Part shown: piece by piece, positions 42,104 to 51,534 of the stretch
Layout of the letters: every line of letters begins with the position of its first letter
Position numbering within the stretch: position 1 is the stretch's first letter
Assembly: GCA_964523395.1 (NCBI GenBank)
Contig: CAZFXS010000002.1
Coordinates: 352,741 to 416,740, forward strand
Reading direction: 5' to 3'
DNA: 64,000 nucleotides
Source of the DNA: JANYJZ01 sp964523395
GTDB taxonomy: Bacteria > Bacteroidota > Ignavibacteria > UBA10030 > SZUA-254
Made by a program: the position numbers and the translations under genes
Notes under the pieces: model-generated
Database searches by the model: none
Seen by the model: the letters and a program-made list of their open reading frames with translations, nothing else
Told to the model about the DNA's origin: nothing

Positions 42104-43357
42104 ATGCTCAGCAACAAATCAATCATTCTTACTTTTGCATGTATCCTTCTTGGAGTTATTACATTCTTTGCTATTATCTATCAATCAAATATAATTGTAA
42201 GGGCAATTTCAAAAGATGAGCCGGATTGCGAATGTCCCGAAAATGATCAAGATACTTTTGAACGAAGAAAATTTTTTGATAGTATCCCCCCTCACAATCC
42301 CCACACACAAAACTATTCTTACATTAATCTGGTTAAACTAAAGAATAACGTTACTCCATTTATTGAATTTCAAACAGGTGGCAATATTTGGGATTCAATA
42401 GCAACAAGTATGAATGAGGAGATGTTGCTATTAAAAGACCAATTTGATACAACAGGCCACGATCAAACCATTCAAGATTTTTACCAAAAAGCACTGAAGA
42501 TATCGTATATCGGTCGAAATGGTGCTATTCTTTTTAGAAAAACTCAATACGAAGATCATTGTTTCGGCTATTGGATAGCTCTAAGCAGTGATTCAGGCTA
42601 TACATGGAAGAAATACTATACAGGACTTTCGGAAGATTATTTTCTTCGGGCAAAATACAATTCTCCCGTTAGCTTATGGAAAGATTCCTTAACCTTACAA
42701 TTTGAAGTTGCGCGTATATTCACTGATGAGAGGACTGTTATTCATCCACAAATAATGCCCATTCAAAGAACTGTCATCGAAGATAGCTTGATTGCGTTTA
42801 TGTCGATCAGGAACCTTACAAGAGATTCAGACAATGATGGTCTTACTGATCTTGAAGAACAGAAATTGTGGTTAAACCCAAACTCTAAAGACACAGACTC
42901 CGATGGGATTTCTGATTCACAGGACAGCAATCCCAGGCACCCACCTTCTCAAAGCGACAAAACCGCGATTTATCAAGCCTTATTGGATAATGATTACGCT
43001 GAGCCTGTGTTATTGTCTAAATACCTCAAAAGTACAGAACGAAGAAGGGCAATGAGGGAAAAAAGTGTATCTTATGAAAACGAAACTGTGCGGATCATAA
43101 CTGATGATCAAGAATTATCTTCTACACATAGCCTTACCATGAGGATAATATTTTTGACACCACAAGAATATTTGCTGTATAACAGACAGTTTCCAAAGTC
43201 TTTACCCAGATACTTTTTATCTCCGATGTTTCGTTGTCTTGGCACTCCAGAGCGATATGAGGTGGATTTTTCAAAATCATTTCATGGCGGATCATATATA
43301 ATATTAAAAATTGGTGCAGACTGGATTATTAAGCCTCATCTCCGGTGGATAATTTAA
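42104..43357 (+). CDS. membrane-anchored protein with TSP3-like calcium repeats, unknown function
   Basis: A 417-residue protein. An N-terminal hydrophobic segment (about 8-30, ILTFACILLGVITFFAIIY) is a signal anchor. The centre is not recognisable. Around residues 242-282 there are two TSP3-like calcium loops, DSDNDGLTDLEEQ and DTDSDGISDSQDSNP, ending a probable extracytoplasmic domain; a further globular part follows. Base composition is more AT-rich than the flanking genes, and the codons look unlike those of the YeaQ-like and rhomboid neighbours, so it may have been acquired. No catalytic motif is visible. Confidence 0.7.
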   Translation: MLSNKSIILTFACILLGVITFFAIIYQSNIIVRAISKDEPDCECPENDQDTFERRKFFDSIPPHNPHTQNYSYINLVKLKNNVTPFIEFQTGGNIWDSIATSMNEEMLLLKDQFDTTGHDQTIQDFYQKALKISYIGRNGAILFRKTQYEDHCFGYWIALSSDSGYTWKKYYTGLSEDYFLRAKYNSPVSLWKDSLTLQFEVARIFTDERTVIHPQIMPIQRTVIEDSLIAFMSIRNLTRDSDNDGLTDLEEQKLWLNPNSKDTDSDGISDSQDSNPRHPPSQSDKTAIYQALLDNDYAEPVLLSKYLKSTERRRAMREKSVSYENETVRIITDDQELSSTHSLTMRIIFLTPQEYLLYNRQFPKSLPRYFLSPMFRCLGTPERYEVDFSKSFHGGSYIILKIGADWIIKPHLRWII

Positions 43358-43395
43358 TTGTCAAGGTTTTTAGAAGAAGATAAAGGGCCCTCCTC

Positions 43396-44142
43396 ATGTT
43401 ATTTCCGATAGGAGATGACAACAGCGACCGGACAATCGTACCGGTTGTGAATTACGCACTGATCGCGCTTAATGTTCTGGTCTTCGTGTTTTTTCAGGGA
43501 CTGGGCTCCAACCTCGAATTTACATACGCGTTTTCAACCGTGCCGGAGGAAATCGTTACCGGCTCCGATATCATCACGGAAGATGCTATCGTTCAGGATC
43601 CGTACACAGGACAAACATTCACCCAGCCCGGCCTTCAGGCAACACCGGTCTCCGTGTACATCACGCTTTTTACTTCAATGTTTATGCACGGAGGGTTCGC
43701 GCACATTTTCGGCAACATGCTCTACCTCTGGATTTTCGGAGACAACATCGAAAATATCATGGGACATAAACGTTATCTTATGTTTTACCTTGTGTGCGGT
43801 ATTCTTGCATCACTGGCACATGTCGTTGCCACTGCTGTTACCGACGGCAACATGTTCATTCCAAGCCTTGGCGCTTCAGGCGCGATTTCGGGTGTGCTCG
43901 GCGGGTACATGCTGCTGTTTCCCGGCAGGCGTGTAAGGGTACTGATCTTCAGGATAATCCAGGAAGTTCCGGCGATCGTGGCAATCGGGTTATGGTTTCT
44001 GTTTCAACTTGTTAACGGACTGGGAATGCTTGGCGGCGGTTCAGAAGGCGGTGGTGTCGCATACGCAGCACACATCGGCGGCTTCATCGCGGGGCTTGTG
44101 CTGGTAAAAATTTTTTCTGCCGGAGCTTCGGTACAAAATTAA
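43396..44142 (+). CDS. rhomboid family intramembrane serine protease
   Basis: A 248-residue membrane protease. It begins with PIGDDNSDRTIVPVVNYALIALNVLVF, as in bacterial rhomboids. A loop after span 1 leads to SMFMHGGFAHIFGNMLYLWIFGDNIE. The catalytic serine is in LGASGAISGVLGGY and the catalytic histidine in AAHIGGFIAGL. It cleaves membrane proteins within the bilayer; substrates are unknown. It is the last gene of the plus-strand group and ends before a bidirectional terminator. Confidence 0.95.
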   Translation: MLFPIGDDNSDRTIVPVVNYALIALNVLVFVFFQGLGSNLEFTYAFSTVPEEIVTGSDIITEDAIVQDPYTGQTFTQPGLQATPVSVYITLFTSMFMHGGFAHIFGNMLYLWIFGDNIENIMGHKRYLMFYLVCGILASLAHVVATAVTDGNMFIPSLGASGAISGVLGGYMLLFPGRRVRVLIFRIIQEVPAIVAIGLWFLFQLVNGLGMLGGGSEGGGVAYAAHIGGFIAGLVLVKIFSAGASVQN

Positions 44143-44160
44143 TCACATACTGAAAATAAA

Positions 44161-44194
44161 AAAGGTTGCCGTCATGTGCTGAGGCAACCTTTTT
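44161..44194. terminator. bidirectional intrinsic terminator
   Basis: Stem AAAGGTTGCC (44161-44170) / GGCAACCTTT (44183-44192) with a 12-base loop. It is preceded by an A-run and followed by Ts, so it can serve both the rhomboid gene and the convergent protease gene. Confidence 0.88.
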
Positions 44195-44211
44195 CTTGTT
44201 ACACGAAACAA

Positions 44212-45870
44212 TCAGTTCAGTTTTTTGGAGGAAGGTTTATCCAATCCGGCAATCTTTTGCGCTTCAGGGAACAACGTCAACGCTTTCTGAATTTGCGGAT
44301 CAACATCCAGCATCACCGAGAACCATCCCGGATCCGACCAGAGTGTGCGCGCGATGTGCGCCTTCAGCCTGGCTTTCAGATACTGTTCATCTTTCTCAAA
44401 CGCGTCATCACCAATTTTCAAATCCTTACTCCTGACAAATGATTTGAACTGGTCGAACAATTCGTCGGATACTTCGAATGACCGGTCAAAGTTTTTATAA
44501 TCGGTTCCGTACTCAGAACGGAGATTCTTTCCCTGGTTATCAATGTATGATGTGGTAAACGGATAAAAGACATCACGGCGCAGCAAATCTTTTGTCGCAT
44601 CTGTTAAATCCCATGGCTTGACAATATAATCCGGTGTTATGCCGCCGCCGCCGTACACTGTCCTGTTGCCGTTTGTCTGGAATTTCGGGCGGGCACTGTC
44701 AGATGCCGCTTTCAGGTCTTTTCCGTGCGCGACATTTTCACCTTCGGTTTCTTCACGGTCATAGGCTTCCTGCCGGTATTGATCGGCGTCTTTCCCGTCA
44801 TACGGCCGCTGAATCAACCGCCCGCTCGGCGTGTAATAGCGCGCGATGGTTAACCGTATCGCGGAGCCATCAGAAAAATCAAACTGCCGCTGTACGAGCC
44901 CTTTGCCGAAACTGGTTTCACCGACAATCAGTCCGCGGTCCCAATCCTGAATCGCACCTGACACAATTTCACTCGCGCTTGCCGAACCGTTATTGATCAT
45001 AACGATCAATGGCATTTTTTCATACTCCTGCCCGCTTCTGGCAACATGCACTTCTTCCAGTTCGGGAACACGTGCTTTTGTGTAGACAATTTTTCTCGGT
45101 TGATCAGCCGGACCGCCTTCAAGAAAGAGGTCAGCCATTTTCACTGCTTCCTGCATATATCCGCCGGGATTTCCACGCAGGTCAAGAACAAGGCGTTTCA
45201 TTCCTTCGTTCTTCAGATTTGTCAGCGCCGCAACCATTTCGTTATTTGTCGTAGCGCTGAACCGGTTAACACTGATATATCCGACTTCAGGAGTAAGCAT
45301 GAGCGCAACATCCACACTTGTCAGTGCTATGTTATCTCGCACTATTTCATAAACCAACGGTTCGTTCACTCCAGACCGAACAATGGTAACAGTCACTTTA
45401 GTCCCTTTTGGACCGCGAAGCCGTTGTGATGCCTGTGATGTCGTATAGCCGACAGCGCTGGTATCGTTAATCTTTACAATCTTATCGTTTGACATGATTC
45501 CGAGACGTGACGCGGGACCGCCACCCATAGGTTCGGAAACAACAATAGTATCGTTAATCGCGATAATTTCAAGTCCCACGCCCTGGTATGATCCCTGGAA
45601 GCGTTCCGCTTCGATTTTGGTTATCCGGGGAGGTAAATACGTGGAATGCGGGTCGAGTTCCGAAAGCATACCGGTAATTGCCGCTTCCGTCAGCTTTTGC
45701 ATGTTGATATCATCAACATAATATTTCTGCGTCAGCGACAGAACATCTTTGTACTTATTGAATTGTTCAAAAATATTATCACCGGAGATGAGGCTTGTCG
45801 TACTCACCCCCAACACCAGCGAAAGAACCACCAGCACAGCTGCTGTCATCAATGAAACCTGTTTCTTCAT
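44212..45870 (-). CDS. S41 family C-terminal processing protease with PDZ domain
   Basis: A 552-residue periplasmic serine protease. The ATG at 45870 follows a Shine-Dalgarno (AGGAGAG) and opens a signal anchor (MKKQVSLMTAAVLVVLSLVLG); a longer frame upstream lacks support. An N-terminal helical region ends at LDPHSTYLPP. The PDZ domain is around GVGLEIIAINDTIVVSEPMGGGPASRLGIMSNDKIVKIND. The catalytic serine is in NNGSASASEIVSGA and the lysine in TSFGKGLVQ. Proteins of this type trim the C-termini of periplasmic and envelope proteins. It is divergent from the cytochrome bd genes. Confidence 0.95.
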   Translation of the reverse strand: MKKQVSLMTAAVLVVLSLVLGVSTTSLISGDNIFEQFNKYKDVLSLTQKYYVDDINMQKLTEAAITGMLSELDPHSTYLPPRITKIEAERFQGSYQGVGLEIIAINDTIVVSEPMGGGPASRLGIMSNDKIVKINDTSAVGYTTSQASQRLRGPKGTKVTVTIVRSGVNEPLVYEIVRDNIALTSVDVALMLTPEVGYISVNRFSATTNNEMVAALTNLKNEGMKRLVLDLRGNPGGYMQEAVKMADLFLEGGPADQPRKIVYTKARVPELEEVHVARSGQEYEKMPLIVMINNGSASASEIVSGAIQDWDRGLIVGETSFGKGLVQRQFDFSDGSAIRLTIARYYTPSGRLIQRPYDGKDADQYRQEAYDREETEGENVAHGKDLKAASDSARPKFQTNGNRTVYGGGGITPDYIVKPWDLTDATKDLLRRDVFYPFTTSYIDNQGKNLRSEYGTDYKNFDRSFEVSDELFDQFKSFVRSKDLKIGDDAFEKDEQYLKARLKAHIARTLWSDPGWFSVMLDVDPQIQKALTLFPEAQKIAGLDKPSSKKLN

Positions 45871-46025
45871 ACTTTCTCTCCTGAGAACACTTTTATAGTT
45901 TGCCCCGCCCTTCAGTATATATTCATACAACAAATACGGCTCCGGCTGTTGTTTGATTCAATATACTGTTAGAAACTAAGTAAATTTTTTTATAAAATAC
46001 AATACTCACCGAAAAAACCGTGACC

Positions 46026-46064
46026 TGACACATAGGCCTCCGCACCTCTGCGAGTACCTTGTCT
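46026..46064. repeat. degenerate CACAAAG-type repeat, reverse orientation, in the spacer before cydA
   Basis: Within the 296-bp spacer between the protease and cydA genes, the reverse strand reads CAGACAAGGTACTCGCAGAGG followed by TGCGGAGGCC, resembling the strings at 1523 and 54198. Elsewhere in this spacer TTAGAA (45969-45974) and TATAAA (45991-45996) with 16 bases between are a possible distal promoter for cydA. Confidence 0.25.
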
Positions 46065-46166
46065 GCAAAAGTTACAAAATACTCAATTCTTGCCTCTCAT
46101 TGGTCACTTGCGTACATTACGATGCACAAACCACAACACTGAACTTACTCCCGCTGGTGTGAAACT

Positions 46167-47510
46167 ATGGAAGATGCTCTGCTTATTCACCGCCTGCAAT
46201 TCGCGTTTACAATAACGTTTCACTATTTATTCCCCCAACTGACAATGGGGCTTGGATTGCTCATTGTCATCCTGAAAACTCTTGCGCTTCGCAAACAAAA
46301 CGAGTTTTACAATAATGCCGCGCGGTTCTGGGCTAAAATATTTGCCATCAATTTCGCTGTTGGTGTTGTGACCGGCATCCCGATGGAGTTTCAATTCGGA
46401 ACAAACTGGGCCCGATTTTCCACATTCGCCGGAGGTATCATCGGGCAAACACTTGCAATGGAGGGAGTGTTTGCATTCTTTCTGGAATCAAGTTTCCTCG
46501 GCTTATTTCTGTATGGAGAAAAGAAGCTCGGACCCAAAGGGCACTGGCTCGCGTCATTCATGGTATTTCTTGGCTCAGGGTTGTCCGGATACTTTATTGT
46601 TGCGACAAACGCCTGGATGCAGCACCCTGTAGCTTATGAGCAAGCGGCAGACGGAACAATTTTCCTGACAAGCTTCTGGGGGTTATTGTTAAATCCGTGG
46701 GCAGGATGGCAGTATGTTCATACCATGGGAGGAGCCGTAGTAACGGCATCCTTTGTCATGGCATCGACCGGCGCGTATTATCTTCTTGCGAAACGCGACA
46801 CAGAATATGGTATGCTGTTCGTCCGTATGGGAATTATTGCCGGCATTATCGCCACGGTGTTCGAAATTTTCCCGAGCGGCGACATGCAGGGACAGAATGT
46901 TCTCAAACACCAACCGGTAACGCTCGCTGCAATGGAAGGATTGTTTACAACCGAACGTGGTGCTGACCTTGTTTTAATGGGTCAGCCGGATATGGATAAA
47001 CTGAAAATCGACAACCCGCTCCATGTTCCCAACATGCTGAGTTTTCTGACCTACAACAGGTGGTCTGCCGAAGTAAAAGGATTGGATGCTTTCCCTCGGG
47101 AACACTGGCCAACCAACATACCACTCCTCTATTATAGCTATCATATCATGGTCGGGATCGGAACACTATTGACCGGCATTATGCTTCTGAGCCTCTGTTT
47201 ACTCTGGAAGAAAAAATTATTCACGACCAGATGGGCGCTTTGGATGCTGATGCTCAGCTTTCCTTTTCCGTATATCGCGAATACCGCCGGATGGTGGACA
47301 GCGGAATTGGGGCGCCAGCCCTGGCTTGTGTACGGACTTTTTGCAACCGCAGAAGGGACTTCACATACTGTTTCCGCTGGTAACGGATTGTTTACACTCA
47401 TCGGTTTCGCGGGAATGTATTTTGTCATCGGCGTTCTCTTTCTTTTTCTTGTGGCGAAAAAAATTAATACCGGTCCTGCCGCGCTTGCTTCCGGAAAGGA
47501 GAACACGTAA
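46167..47510 (+). CDS. cydA: cytochrome bd ubiquinol oxidase subunit I
   Basis: A 447-residue inner-membrane oxidase subunit that binds haems b558, b595 and d and oxidises quinol while reducing oxygen. LQFAFTITFHYLFPQLTMGLGL contains the haem-ligand histidine. GIPMEFQFGTNWARF, MEGVFAFFLESSFLGLFL and NTAGWWTAELGRQPWLVYG are diagnostic. The periplasmic Q-loop is short, as in the CydA-S or cyanide-insensitive group. The stop codon overlaps the first base of the cydB start, so the two are coupled. The oxidase allows respiration at low oxygen and in the presence of inhibitors. Confidence 0.97.
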   Translation: MEDALLIHRLQFAFTITFHYLFPQLTMGLGLLIVILKTLALRKQNEFYNNAARFWAKIFAINFAVGVVTGIPMEFQFGTNWARFSTFAGGIIGQTLAMEGVFAFFLESSFLGLFLYGEKKLGPKGHWLASFMVFLGSGLSGYFIVATNAWMQHPVAYEQAADGTIFLTSFWGLLLNPWAGWQYVHTMGGAVVTASFVMASTGAYYLLAKRDTEYGMLFVRMGIIAGIIATVFEIFPSGDMQGQNVLKHQPVTLAAMEGLFTTERGADLVLMGQPDMDKLKIDNPLHVPNMLSFLTYNRWSAEVKGLDAFPREHWPTNIPLLYYSYHIMVGIGTLLTGIMLLSLCLLWKKKLFTTRWALWMLMLSFPFPYIANTAGWWTAELGRQPWLVYGLFATAEGTSHTVSAGNGLFTLIGFAGMYFVIGVLFLFLVAKKINTGPAALASGKENT

Positions 47511-48556
47511 TGGAACTTCTCTGGTTTTGCATTGTCGCGTTCATGATAGCAATGTATGTCATCCTTGACGGATTTGATCTTGGGGCAGGCATTCTTCACA
47601 GACTGATCGGAAAAACGGAAGAAGAACGGCGGATGATTATCAAAGCAATCGGTCCGGTATGGGATGGGAATGAAGTATGGATCCTTGCCGCGGGGGGAAC
47701 GCTCTACTTCGCTTTTCCGCTATTGTACGCATCAAGCTTCAGCGGTTTCTATCTGCCGCTGACAATGGTGTTGTGGCTGTTAATGTTACGCGGACTTGGG
47801 ATCGAACTGCGCCACCAGGTGCATCATCCGATGTGGTTATCGTTTTGGGATACGGTATTTTCTGTAAGCAGTATTCTGCTGGCGATATTTTTCGGCGCGG
47901 CGCTTGGCAATGTTGTGCGGGGAGTTCCATTAAACGAGGAAGGATATTTCTTTGAACCGCTCTGGACTTCATTTACTCCCGAAGCCAAGGCCGGCATTCT
48001 CGATTGGTTTACCGTCACCATGGGGCTTGTCGCCTTGTGCACTCTGACACTTCACGGCGCGCACTATATCGCGATGAAAACCGAGGGAATGTTGCAATCG
48101 CGCGCGCGGGCAGTCGCCAGGAAAGCATTATGGGGAACCGTAGCAACATCTCTTATCGCATTCTGGGCAACATTTCATATTCATCCCGAACTCTGGGATA
48201 ATTACACGGAACATGTCTGGGGATTTATTTTTCCCCTCACCGGACTTGCCGGGCTGATCGGCTCGTGGTATTTCGGAAGAACCGGAAAAGATACCGCGAC
48301 ATTTCTTTCATCCACCGCATTTATCGCCGGTATGCTCGCAAGCACAGCGTTCGCACTCTTTCCGCTGGTGCTTCCCGCATCGACAGATCCGAAGTTCAGT
48401 TTGACGGTCTATAACACCGCACCGCATGAATATGGATTATCCGTCGGAATTGTCTGGTGGATTATCGGAATGATTTTTGTAACAGCGTATTTTGTCTATG
48501 TCTACAGATCGTTCCGCGGAAAAGTATCATTACAGACAAATGACGCAGGATACTAG
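47510..48556 (+). CDS. cydB: cytochrome bd ubiquinol oxidase subunit II
   Basis: A 348-residue multi-span partner of CydA. The N-terminus WFCIVAFMIAMYVILDGFDLGAGILH is the family signature with the conserved GFDLG, and GPVWDGNEVWILAAGGTLYFAFP is equally typical. Eight or nine hydrophobic spans are visible. It overlaps the end of cydA by one base. No cydX-like small frame or cydCD exporter is seen nearby. Confidence 0.97.
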   Translation: MELLWFCIVAFMIAMYVILDGFDLGAGILHRLIGKTEEERRMIIKAIGPVWDGNEVWILAAGGTLYFAFPLLYASSFSGFYLPLTMVLWLLMLRGLGIELRHQVHHPMWLSFWDTVFSVSSILLAIFFGAALGNVVRGVPLNEEGYFFEPLWTSFTPEAKAGILDWFTVTMGLVALCTLTLHGAHYIAMKTEGMLQSRARAVARKALWGTVATSLIAFWATFHIHPELWDNYTEHVWGFIFPLTGLAGLIGSWYFGRTGKDTATFLSSTAFIAGMLASTAFALFPLVLPASTDPKFSLTVYNTAPHEYGLSVGIVWWIIGMIFVTAYFVYVYRSFRGKVSLQTNDAGY

Positions 48557-48705
48557 TGACAAGTGACCAATGACCATTTACAATTTTCGATTTACGATTT
48601 TCAATTTGAAATCTACAAATGGATATGAACAATGACTATTAACTAATTACAAATGACAAATTATTAATAACAATTAACTAATAACCACTAACAAGGATTA
48701 CACTT
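48557..48705. repeat. AT-rich spacer with degenerate ATTTACGATTT-type repeats
   Basis: The spacer between cydB and the OsmC gene consists almost entirely of short degenerate units such as TTTACAATTTTCGATTTACG, CAATTTGAAATCTACAAATG and TTAACTAATTACAAATGACA. A similar run lies at 52430-52462. No gene or clear promoter was recognised in it. Confidence 0.45.
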
Positions 48706-49134
48706 ATGGCAATACGACATGCAAATGCAGTTTGGGAAGGAACGTTAAAAGAAGGTAAAGGCCGGATGAAATTCGGCAGCGGCGCGTTCGACGGAGCGTA
48801 TTCGTTCGCTTCACGGTTTGAAGAAGGAACCGGCACAAACCCCGAGGAACTTCTCGGCGCGGCGCACGCGGGATGCTTTTCGATGGCATTTTCATCGGGA
48901 CTGACAAAAGCGGGTTTTCCGCCGAAACGCGTTGCCACACAGGCAAACGTTCATCTCGAAAAAGTAGGCGAAGGATTCAAGATTACAACAATTGAACTTG
49001 TGATGGAAGGTGAAGTCCCCGGAATCGATGAAGCAAAATTCATGGAAGTTGCCGAAGGCGCTAAGAAGAACTGCCCGGTTTCACAGGCGCTTGCCGGCGT
49101 GAATATTAAGTTGCAGGGAAAACTGGTTAAGTAA
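48706..49134 (+). CDS. osmC: OsmC family peroxiredoxin
   Basis: A 142-residue cytoplasmic thiol peroxidase that detoxifies organic hydroperoxides. The two catalytic cysteines are in AHAGCFSMAF and KKNCPVSQAL, at the usual spacing. EGTGTNPEELLGAAHAGC and the starting ANAVWEGTLKEGKG match the OsmC rather than the Ohr branch. It is followed at once by a strong terminator. It lies downstream of the bd oxidase genes but is separated by a repeat-filled spacer. Confidence 0.95.
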   Translation: MAIRHANAVWEGTLKEGKGRMKFGSGAFDGAYSFASRFEEGTGTNPEELLGAAHAGCFSMAFSSGLTKAGFPPKRVATQANVHLEKVGEGFKITTIELVMEGEVPGIDEAKFMEVAEGAKKNCPVSQALAGVNIKLQGKLVK

Positions 49135-49150
49135 TTTTTGCACAACATGT

Positions 49151-49180
49151 AAAGGTCGGAAGTTAAACTTCCGACCTTTT
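49151..49180. terminator. bidirectional terminator between the OsmC and RRM genes
   Basis: A 13-bp stem AAAGGTCGGAAGT (49151-49163) / ACTTCCGACCTTT (49167-49179) with a three-base loop and flanking A and T runs. The two adjacent genes converge on it. Confidence 0.88.
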
Positions 49181-49208
49181 AATGCAAAACGAATACAAAG
49201 AACTCCGT

Positions 49209-49568
49209 CTACCCGCCGCGCTGGCCGCCCCTGCGCATCGCGCCGCTTCCACGGTAAGAAACATCGCCGCGGAATTGTCCTGTCGCACTCCCGCCGCTTG
49301 TCGGTTTCATGGCATTATGAAACGGATCATCTGGCTTAAGTATCCGCACACGGAGAGGTTTCCCGCTCATTTCTTTTCCGCGTAAGCCCTCAACTGAAGC
49401 GCGGGCTTCCCGCTTTACGGGCATTTCTACAATTCCATAACCTTCCGATACGCCGGTCTTTTTATCCTGTCCGATATGCGCGGATTGAACAGCGCCGAAT
49501 TCTTCAAACATTGTTCGTAATTCTGCTTCTGTCATTTCTGTCGGTAAATTTGTAACGAGTATTTGCAT
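49209..49568 (-). CDS. RRM-type RNA-binding protein
   Basis: A small protein of about 119 residues with one RNA recognition motif. MQILVTNLPTEMTEAELRTMFEEFGAV contains RNP2 (ILVTNLP), and SEGYGIVEMPVK corresponds to RNP1. The tail is glycine- and arginine-rich (RGSGAMRRGGQRGG), as in cyanobacterial and Bacteroidota cold-inducible RRM proteins. The start at 49568 is chosen because the domain begins there. It probably binds single-stranded RNA in cold or stress responses. Confidence 0.88.
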   Translation of the reverse strand: MQILVTNLPTEMTEAELRTMFEEFGAVQSAHIGQDKKTGVSEGYGIVEMPVKREARASVEGLRGKEMSGKPLRVRILKPDDPFHNAMKPTSGGSATGQFRGDVSYRGSGAMRRGGQRGG

Positions 49569-49653
49569 GATGGCACCTGTGGGAAGTGATTGAACATGGA
49601 AACATCTGTTCACTTGAATGTAATTAAAATTTGACTAACTCACTACTCAATAC

Positions 49654-50208
49654 TTATGGTTCAACAATCAAATGTTCTCCCGTTTCTTTTGAAAAATGCT
49701 CTTTCTCTTCTTCCATAATTCTAAGAAGTGCCGTCCGTTTTTCATTGTTGGTAATTTCACCGAAACGGTACCTTTTGTCATGGGAACCAAGTGATTCGGC
49801 AAGCCCCAACCCGCCACCCACGAGTGTGAATAAAGCTGTGACGGCAAGGCGGGGATCATTATCATTTGGTCCCCGCGCATCTTCACTGCGCATTGTTATC
49901 GTCGTCGAAATAAATCCAATCGCTCCGCCGATGACAGCACCCATCCAGATCGGTTTTTCAAACACCCGGTTCTCCGCCTGGCGGGATACCTGATACAACA
50001 AGAATAAACGCACCGATGCTTTTTCTCCGTTTGACTCCACCTCAAGAGAATCATCTGTGACTGAAAGAAGTTTGCACTGAGGGATAGAAATTAATTTACC
50101 GGATGCGCCCTCCCAGTAATCAACTGTCCAGTCGGAATGCTGTGCACACATACTCAACGGAACACACAGCATAGCCAAAAAGGCTATAGCCGGTCGGAAG
50201 TTAAACAT
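49654..50208 (-). CDS. secreted protein of unknown function with glycine-rich membrane segments
   Basis: A protein of about 184 residues with a signal peptide (MFNFRPAIAFLAMLCVPLSMCAQ). It has a short beta domain (DWTVDYWEGASGKLISIPQCKLLSVTDDSLEV) and then two glycine-rich hydrophobic segments (WMGAVIGGAIGFISTTI and LFTLVGGGLGLAESLG) separated by an acidic loop. It ends with a charged helix. The same plan occurs in the N-terminal half of the protein at 58283-59404, so the two seem to be distant paralogs. Its start overlaps the stop of the Ste24-like protease gene by eight bases. Confidence 0.65.
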   Translation of the reverse strand: MFNFRPAIAFLAMLCVPLSMCAQHSDWTVDYWEGASGKLISIPQCKLLSVTDDSLEVESNGEKASVRLFLLYQVSRQAENRVFEKPIWMGAVIGGAIGFISTTITMRSEDARGPNDNDPRLAVTALFTLVGGGLGLAESLGSHDKRYRFGEITNNEKRTALLRIMEEEKEHFSKETGEHLIVEP

Positions 50209-51445
50209 CCCGCCGGTCAACTGATAGCGCCCGGATTCTTTCAAGCACCGGCGGATGCGAGTAATGCAGAAAGACATAAAACGGATGTGGGGTTAAATTG
50301 GACAGATTATCCACGGAGAGTTTTTTCAGCGCGCTGATCATTTCCGCAGGCCTGTTTGTTGTTTCCGAAGAAAAGCTGTCGGCTTCGAATTCATGCTTGC
50401 GCGAAAGAATGTTCATCCCAAGCGACAGAAAAAACTCAGCCGGCGCGAACAGCATTCCGAAAAATATTACTCCGGCATACACCGACATGTGTTCCATGAA
50501 GAACGCGTCAAACAATTCCCGATGACTCAGAAAAATGGAAAGTAAAAAGAATACAATTCCCATGTGCGCTATGCTGATCACCATTCCTTTAACAATATGC
50601 TTCTTTTTATAATGGCCGATCTCATGCGCGAGCACAGCAACAAGCTCCGGGACGGTATGTTGCTTAATGAGTGTATCAAACAACGCTATGCGTTTGAATT
50701 TTCCAAAGCCGGTAAAGAACGCGTTTGATTTGCTTGAACGTTTGGAACCGTCCATTACATACACTCCCTGCAACGGAAACCGTACACGATCCGCAAATGA
50801 GAATATTTCTTTCCGCAACTCCCCTTCTTCCAGCGGCGTGAACTTATTGAAGATCGGCATAATCCATGTCGGAGCAATGAACTGAATAATCAGCGTAAAT
50901 AATGATGTCACTCCCCAGCAATAGAGCCATGCGTACGTACCTGCGACATCAAATAACCAGAAAATGAGAATCAACAGCGGCGCGCCCAGGACAACACCAA
51001 GCGCCAAACCCTTGAACAGATCGGCAATAAATGTCATTATGGTAGTTTTGTTAAAGCCAAACCGTTCTTCAATCACAAACGTGGAATATATACTGAATGG
51101 TAACGATAGTATCGAGCGCGCAAGAATCAAAATACCAATGTAGACCAATCCGCTCCACATATCCGACAACCTCCAGCTTCTTACAATAGTGTCGAGCGCG
51201 TTAAATCCGCCTGCAAACCAAAATATCAGCGTCACGATAAGTGAAAATGCCGAAGAAACAACACCGAACCTGGTGCGTACCCGCGTATACTCCTGTGATT
51301 TCGCATACTTCTCAGCATCATACACTCCATCAAATTCTTTCGGGATCTTCGTATTGAGGGATTGAAGATTCAGGAAATCGGCAATAAGCTGGAGAATAAA
51401 TTCTGAAATAAGAGTGAGAAGTATGATTACTGCGTAGAAGTTCAT
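50201..51445 (-). CDS. M48 family metalloprotease, Ste24/CAAX protease-like
   Basis: A 414-residue membrane-embedded zinc protease. There are several spans before the catalytic segment. The zinc site is VAVLAHEIGHYKKKHI, with the third ligand in RKHEFEADSFSSE. VMDGSKRSSKSNAFFTGFGKFKRIALFDTLI is the conserved stretch of Ste24-type enzymes. Bacterial members act in quality control of membrane proteins rather than prenyl processing. It is distinct from the lipoprotein-type M48 enzyme at 39652. The stop overlaps the start of the following secreted protein gene, so they form an operon. Confidence 0.93.
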   Translation of the reverse strand: MNFYAVIILLTLISEFILQLIADFLNLQSLNTKIPKEFDGVYDAEKYAKSQEYTRVRTRFGVVSSAFSLIVTLIFWFAGGFNALDTIVRSWRLSDMWSGLVYIGILILARSILSLPFSIYSTFVIEERFGFNKTTIMTFIADLFKGLALGVVLGAPLLILIFWLFDVAGTYAWLYCWGVTSLFTLIIQFIAPTWIMPIFNKFTPLEEGELRKEIFSFADRVRFPLQGVYVMDGSKRSSKSNAFFTGFGKFKRIALFDTLIKQHTVPELVAVLAHEIGHYKKKHIVKGMVISIAHMGIVFFLLSIFLSHRELFDAFFMEHMSVYAGVIFFGMLFAPAEFFLSLGMNILSRKHEFEADSFSSETTNRPAEMISALKKLSVDNLSNLTPHPFYVFLHYSHPPVLERIRALSVDRRDV

Positions 51446-51534
51446 GACAGGTAAGATATAGGAATATCAATAGTGCGAATGTTGTCCGGCAATAATATAC
51501 CATAACCGGAAATAATTCCCAAAATGCAGGGGCC

